23,851 nucleotides of DNA from UCB3 sp964415605 (lineage in GTDB: Bacteria; Chloroflexota; Anaerolineae; Epilineales; Epilineaceae). Positions 20,285-23,851 of the stretch are shown here, in pieces. Both the position numbers and the translations under genes were made by a program. The stretch is taken from NCBI GenBank assembly GCA_964415605.1, contig CAYQBA010000057.1:1-23851 (forward strand), given 5' to 3'. The notes under the pieces were generated by a model. It was not told the origin of the DNA, ran no database searches, and saw nothing but the letters and a program-made list of their open reading frames with translations. How positions within the stretch are numbered: position 1 is the first letter of the stretch; each line of letters opens with the position of its first letter.

Positions 20285-23200
20285 CTACGGCCGCCACGGC
20301 CAGTACGCCGACGGCGGGCACGGGATCTCGCGCGCGATCGCCTCGTAGATCGGGCCGAGATCCTCGCCGTCCGGCGCCCAGCGGAACGCCTCCGGCCGCG
20401 ACGCCATCCGGCGCAGCGCGTCGAACTCCACGTCGTCGCCCAGGCCCACGGTGAAGACCGCGACCCCGTCGCGCTTGAGGTCCTCCGCCGCCTCCAGCGC
20501 GCGCTCGACCGGGTCCGGGTTGCTGCGCCCGTCCGTCAGCATCACCACCACCGGCGTGTGGTCCGCCACCCGCCGCGCGCCGCGCAGGAGATCGCGCGCC
20601 GTCGCCAGCCCCAGGTGGATCCGGGTGAACTCCCGGTTCCGGATGCCGTCGAGCCCGCGCGCCAGCACCGCCTTGTCGCCCGTGAGGTCCACCACCACCG
20701 CGCTGTCGGCGTTGAACGACACCACCGCCGCCTGGTCGCCCGGGAACTTCATGGTGTCGAGGAACCGCCGCGCCGCGTCCTTGGCCGCGTCGATCTTCGT
20801 GCGGCCCGCCCGCGTGTGGAACAGCATGCTCGTCGACGCGTCGATGACCAGCACCACGTCGACATGCTGGACCTTCGGGTCGCAGTGGTCGTCGACGCCG
20901 ATGGGGAGGTAGATCGGGCCCCGCGTCGGCGAGGGCGTCGGGGACGGCGTCACCGACGGCGTGAGCGACGGCGTCAGCGTCGCGGTCGGCGTCCGCGTCG
21001 CCGTCGGGCTCGGCGTGTCGCTCGGCGTCGGCGACTCGAACGGCGTCGCCGTCGGCGTCGGCGTCAGACCGCACAGGACCTCGACGTCGCCCATGCCCTT
21101 GCCCGGGACCCACTCGCTGTGCTGCGGGCCGAGCGGCGCGTCGCCGCGAGCCCGCCCTTCGCCACGGGCTCGCCCCTCGCCCCCGCCCACGAACGGCGCA
21201 CCGCCCGTGAAGAAGATCGGCAGGTTGCACGTCGCCTCCTGCCGCACCGCGTTGCCGGCGTCGTCGTACCACAACGCCCCTTCCGTGATCGCCAGGAGCG
21301 TCGTGAACGCGTTGCCAGAGGTCAGCGTCAGGCGGTTGGCCACCAGCGTGTCGGCGGCCTTGATCCAGCCCAGCCCGCCCACCGCCGTCCGCGGCGCCTC
21401 GGTGTCCGCCGGGATGCGGTAGTGGTCGACCACCGCCGGGCCCGGCCAGCCCGTCCCGTCGAACGCGACGTGCAGCACGTCGCCGAGCCCCAGCCCCGGC
21501 TTCTCGATCCGCGCGCCGAGCTGGATCTGCACCTCGAGCGACATGTCGCCGTGCCGGTCGCGCACGGCCACCGCCATGTCGCCGTCGGCCGTGAACACGA
21601 TGTCGGAGACGATCGGCTGCGGGTAGAACGTCGTCTGCACCCGGCCGCCGGAGACGTCGTTGTAGCCGTCACGCCACGGCAGCCAGTCCAGCGGCACGTC
21701 CTGCGGCCCCGGATTCTGGACCACGCCCGGCACCTTGACGAGCCCGCGCGGATAGTCGAGCGCGAAGCGCGTCTCCAGCCGCATGTCCGAGCCGTCCGGC
21801 AGCGACGAGTACACGTAGCCCGCGAGGTCCGACCGCAGCCCGGTGGACTCGGCGCTGTGGACCACCCCGTGGTACAGCCGCCCCGCGTGGAACGTGAGGG
21901 CGAACGGCCGCGCGTCCGCCGCCCACGGCTCGGCCGCCGCCCCGTGGTCGAACGACCCGAGGAGCGTCGCCGTCGCGACGTCGTAGCGGTAGATCCGCCG
22001 GTCGTAGAGGTTGACGGCGTACAGCTCGTCCTCGCCGTCGCTGAGGTCGATGTCGCCGAGGCTCATCCGGCCCACGACGTCGCGGGCCCGCTCGTCGCCC
22101 GAACCCGGATTGGCGTGGGTGTCAGCGCCAGCCCCCGGCACCACCGCGAAGAGCCCCGAGCGGCCCGTGCCAAGGTCGATCTGGTAGATCGCCCCCGGCC
22201 CGCCCGGGCCGAACCAGGCCAGGCGCTTCTGGTAGGCCGCCGCGTAGACCGTGTGGCGCAGGTTGCCGTAGGCCAGCCCCCACACGGCGCCGACCTGGCT
22301 GGCGAGCCCCAGCCCGTAGATCGGCGCGTTGGCCACCGTGTCGCGGAACGCCACCACCGTCGCCGCGTCGAACCCGAACTGCGCCAGGCTCGCCGGCACG
22401 TAGCACACCGTCGCCACGAACGGGTTGTCCCCCAGGCACGCGCCGTCGGTCTGCCGGTCGAACTCCGGCGGCATCCCGGTGGCGCCCGGGTACGCGGTGG
22501 GGTTCGCCAGGGCCGTCGCCGTGGCGATGGCGCCCGCCGTCGCCGTGGCTACGATCGCCGTCCCGGTCGGCAGAACGTCTGGCCGCAGCACCGTGTCGCG
22601 CGCGCACAGCGCCTCGACGTCGCCCAGGCCGTTCGACCCGATCGGCAGCGCGCTGCGGGTGACGAGCTGCAGCGACTCGCGGGCGGCCACCCCGCCGCTG
22701 TCGTTCCAGAACCACAGCGCGCCGACGTCGACGAGCGGCGCCGGCGCCGGCGCCCGGGCCGACGCCACCACGAGGTCCGCCCCCGGGAACGCCGCCAGCC
22801 CGCCGAACACCGACTCGTCGAAGCCACCCGCGTCGGCGTAGTGCTCGGGCTCCGGGATGATCGCCCACAGGCCCCCGGCCTGGCGCATCGGCAGGATGTC
22901 GCCGACGCCCGGCAGCGGCGCCGTCGTGCCGAACCGCAGCCGGCCCAGGATCGGCAGCGTGTCGACCATCCGGTCGCGCACGCCCAGGACGATGTCGCCG
23001 CCCGCCGTGAGCTCGAGGTCGGTGATCCAGGGCTGCCCCGTCGCCTGCGCCGCCCCATCCAGGCTGAAGATCTGCTGCGGCGAGTTGTTCCAGCGCCGCC
23101 ACGGCGCATTGTGCGCGTAGGTGAACGCCACCCGCGCCAGCTCTGTCATCTCCGATCCGTCCGGCCGCGAGCGGAACACCAGCCCTTGCAGCGTCCCCGG

Positions 23201-23851
23201 CACGCTCTCGAACTCCATCCCGTCCACCACGGCGTGATACAGCCAGCCGTCATGGTAGGCCAGCCCGAAGGGCCGGGCGTTGCGCGCCCAATCGAACCCG
23301 GCCGCCCCGTGTTGGAACGAGCCGAGCACGGCGCGCCCCGGCACGTCGACGCGGTAGATCCGCGCGTCCGTCAGGTTGACGGCGAACAGCGTGTCGCCGC
23401 TGTCGTCGAGGTCGATGTCGCCCAGGCCCGCGCGGCCGACCCACGGCGCCGCGTCGGAGTCCATGTTGAGCCGATGGTCGTGCCGGTCCGGGCCCGCCGC
23501 GAGCGCGACGAGCGGCGACACCTGGCCCGTGGCGACGTCGATGGCGTAGATCTGCCCCGGCCCGCCCGGGCCGAAGGCCGTGCTGCGCTTGTGGAACGCT
23601 GCCGCGTAGAGGCGTCCGCGCGGCGCGTCGTACGCCAGCCCGTAGACCGCGCCGACCTGGTCCTGGGTCGCCAGCGTCAGCGTGCCCGACCGGTCGTCGC
23701 GCAGCGTGTCGGTGAAGGCGAGAATGGCCGGGAAGCCGGGCGGGTGGCGGTCGCTGTCGACGTAGGCCGTCGACGCGACCGCGAAGAAGGGGTTGAAGGT
23801 GCCGCACGCGGCACGGATCCGGTCCAGCGCCGGCGCCTGCGCCAGGCCGTC
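20285..23851 (-). CDS. Large secreted protein: duplicated propeller-like module, PT linker and von Willebrand A domain (5' partial)
   Basis: The frame is open from the TAG at 20285-20287 to the right edge, 1188 codons. No start in the window is convincing and homology continues past the GTG at 23521, so the N-terminus lies outside. Two copies of a module of about 430 residues are present (roughly 23851-22600 and 22450-21070). Each has NPF.A..., QVGAV.GLAY, YAAA..KR...FGPGGPG.IY.ID, GDIDL.D.....AVNL.D.RIYR.DV, LGSF.HGAA, GRLYH.VV and a closing GLGDVE or GMGDVE followed by LC. This looks like a repeat-rich propeller fold. A Thr/Pro/Ser linker (about 20930-21065) and GPIYLPIG follow. The C-terminal VWA domain has the MIDAS DASTSM (20825-20842), the conserved Thr region DLTGDKAV and MLTDGRSN. 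Metal-dependent adhesion outside the cell is the expected role; no enzyme motif is seen. Confidence 0.85.
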   Translation of the reverse strand, partial: DGLAQAPALDRIRAACGTFNPFFAVASTAYVDSDRHPPGFPAILAFTDTLRDDRSGTLTLATQDQVGAVYGLAYDAPRGRLYAAAFHKRSTAFGPGGPGQIYAIDVATGQVSPLVALAAGPDRHDHRLNMDSDAAPWVGRAGLGDIDLDDSGDTLFAVNLTDARIYRVDVPGRAVLGSFQHGAAGFDWARNARPFGLAYHDGWLYHAVVDGMEFESVPGTLQGLVFRSRPDGSEMTELARVAFTYAHNAPWRRWNNSPQQIFSLDGAAQATGQPWITDLELTAGGDIVLGVRDRMVDTLPILGRLRFGTTAPLPGVGDILPMRQAGGLWAIIPEPEHYADAGGFDESVFGGLAAFPGADLVVASARAPAPAPLVDVGALWFWNDSGGVAARESLQLVTRSALPIGSNGLGDVEALCARDTVLRPDVLPTGTAIVATATAGAIATATALANPTAYPGATGMPPEFDRQTDGACLGDNPFVATVCYVPASLAQFGFDAATVVAFRDTVANAPIYGLGLASQVGAVWGLAYGNLRHTVYAAAYQKRLAWFGPGGPGAIYQIDLGTGRSGLFAVVPGAGADTHANPGSGDERARDVVGRMSLGDIDLSDGEDELYAVNLYDRRIYRYDVATATLLGSFDHGAAAEPWAADARPFALTFHAGRLYHGVVHSAESTGLRSDLAGYVYSSLPDGSDMRLETRFALDYPRGLVKVPGVVQNPGPQDVPLDWLPWRDGYNDVSGGRVQTTFYPQPIVSDIVFTADGDMAVAVRDRHGDMSLEVQIQLGARIEKPGLGLGDVLHVAFDGTGWPGPAVVDHYRIPADTEAPRTAVGGLGWIKAADTLVANRLTLTSGNAFTTLLAITEGALWYDDAGNAVRQEATCNLPIFFTGGAPFVGGGEGRARGEGRARGDAPLGPQHSEWVPGKGMGDVEVLCGLTPTPTATPFESPTPSDTPSPTATRTPTATLTPSLTPSVTPSPTPSPTRGPIYLPIGVDDHCDPKVQHVDVVLVIDASTSMLFHTRAGRTKIDAAKDAARRFLDTMKFPGDQAAVVSFNADSAVVVDLTGDKAVLARGLDGIRNREFTRIHLGLATARDLLRGARRVADHTPVVVMLTDGRSNPDPVERALEAAEDLKRDGVAVFTVGLGDDVEFDALRRMASRPEAFRWAPDGEDLGPIYEAIAREIPCPPSAYWPWRP

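Overview
The window is very GC-rich DNA. It carries several large secreted proteins built from beta-helix or propeller domains, Thr/Pro-rich linkers of the TPTPTNTPT kind and short C-terminal 'hydrophobic-LP' motifs. That style is typical of Chloroflexota, so a Chloroflexota chromosome (Anaerolineae-like or a relative) is the best guess. This is inferred from gene style only; no rRNA or marker gene is present to prove it.

Left part (1-3891): a decayed zinc-ribbon transposase-like gene, then a 5'-damaged, frameshifted beta-helix surface-protein gene, then a divergent NTF2-like lipoprotein gene on the minus strand. Middle-left (4037-8991): a plus-strand group with a good promoter. It contains a class IV aminotransferase, a 969-residue secreted choice-of-anchor-Q beta-helix protein and a small sulfotransferase-like P-loop protein. 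The aminotransferase and the sulfotransferase resemble, almost motif for motif, the two halves of the fused plant 'branched-chain-aminotransferase-like' proteins, so this group is the most interesting part of the window. Next come a short 3' remnant of an M3 oligopeptidase (minus), a phenylacetate-CoA-ligase-like adenylate-forming enzyme behind a near-consensus promoter, and a convergent small membrane protein.

Middle-right (11895-15803): a tightly overlapping ABC importer operon in the order binding protein, long permease, ATPase, short permease. This is the order of enterobacterial yehZYXW (osmoprotectant / quaternary-amine type). Its four stop/start junctions are all 4-base overlaps. A convergent winged-helix (AlkZ/YcaQ-like) gene follows. 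It is translationally coupled (ATGA) to the 3' remnant of another gene that has been cut by an IS3-family element.

Right part (16931-23851): a mobile-element scar. It consists of the cut gene, a 5'-truncated IS3 element with intact orfB, the C-terminal end of a tyrosine recombinase whose catalytic Tyr codon now reads Asp, and a tRNA-Arg(UCG) gene with its own promoter. Beyond it lie two secreted PT-linker proteins on the minus strand. One has a single lectin-like domain; the other is a duplicated propeller-like protein ending in a von Willebrand A domain and runs off the right edge. A small GlsB/YeaQ/YmgE membrane protein gene sits between them on the plus strand.

The housekeeping-type genes look intact. 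The surface-protein and mobile-element genes are where decay, repeats and rearrangement concentrate.
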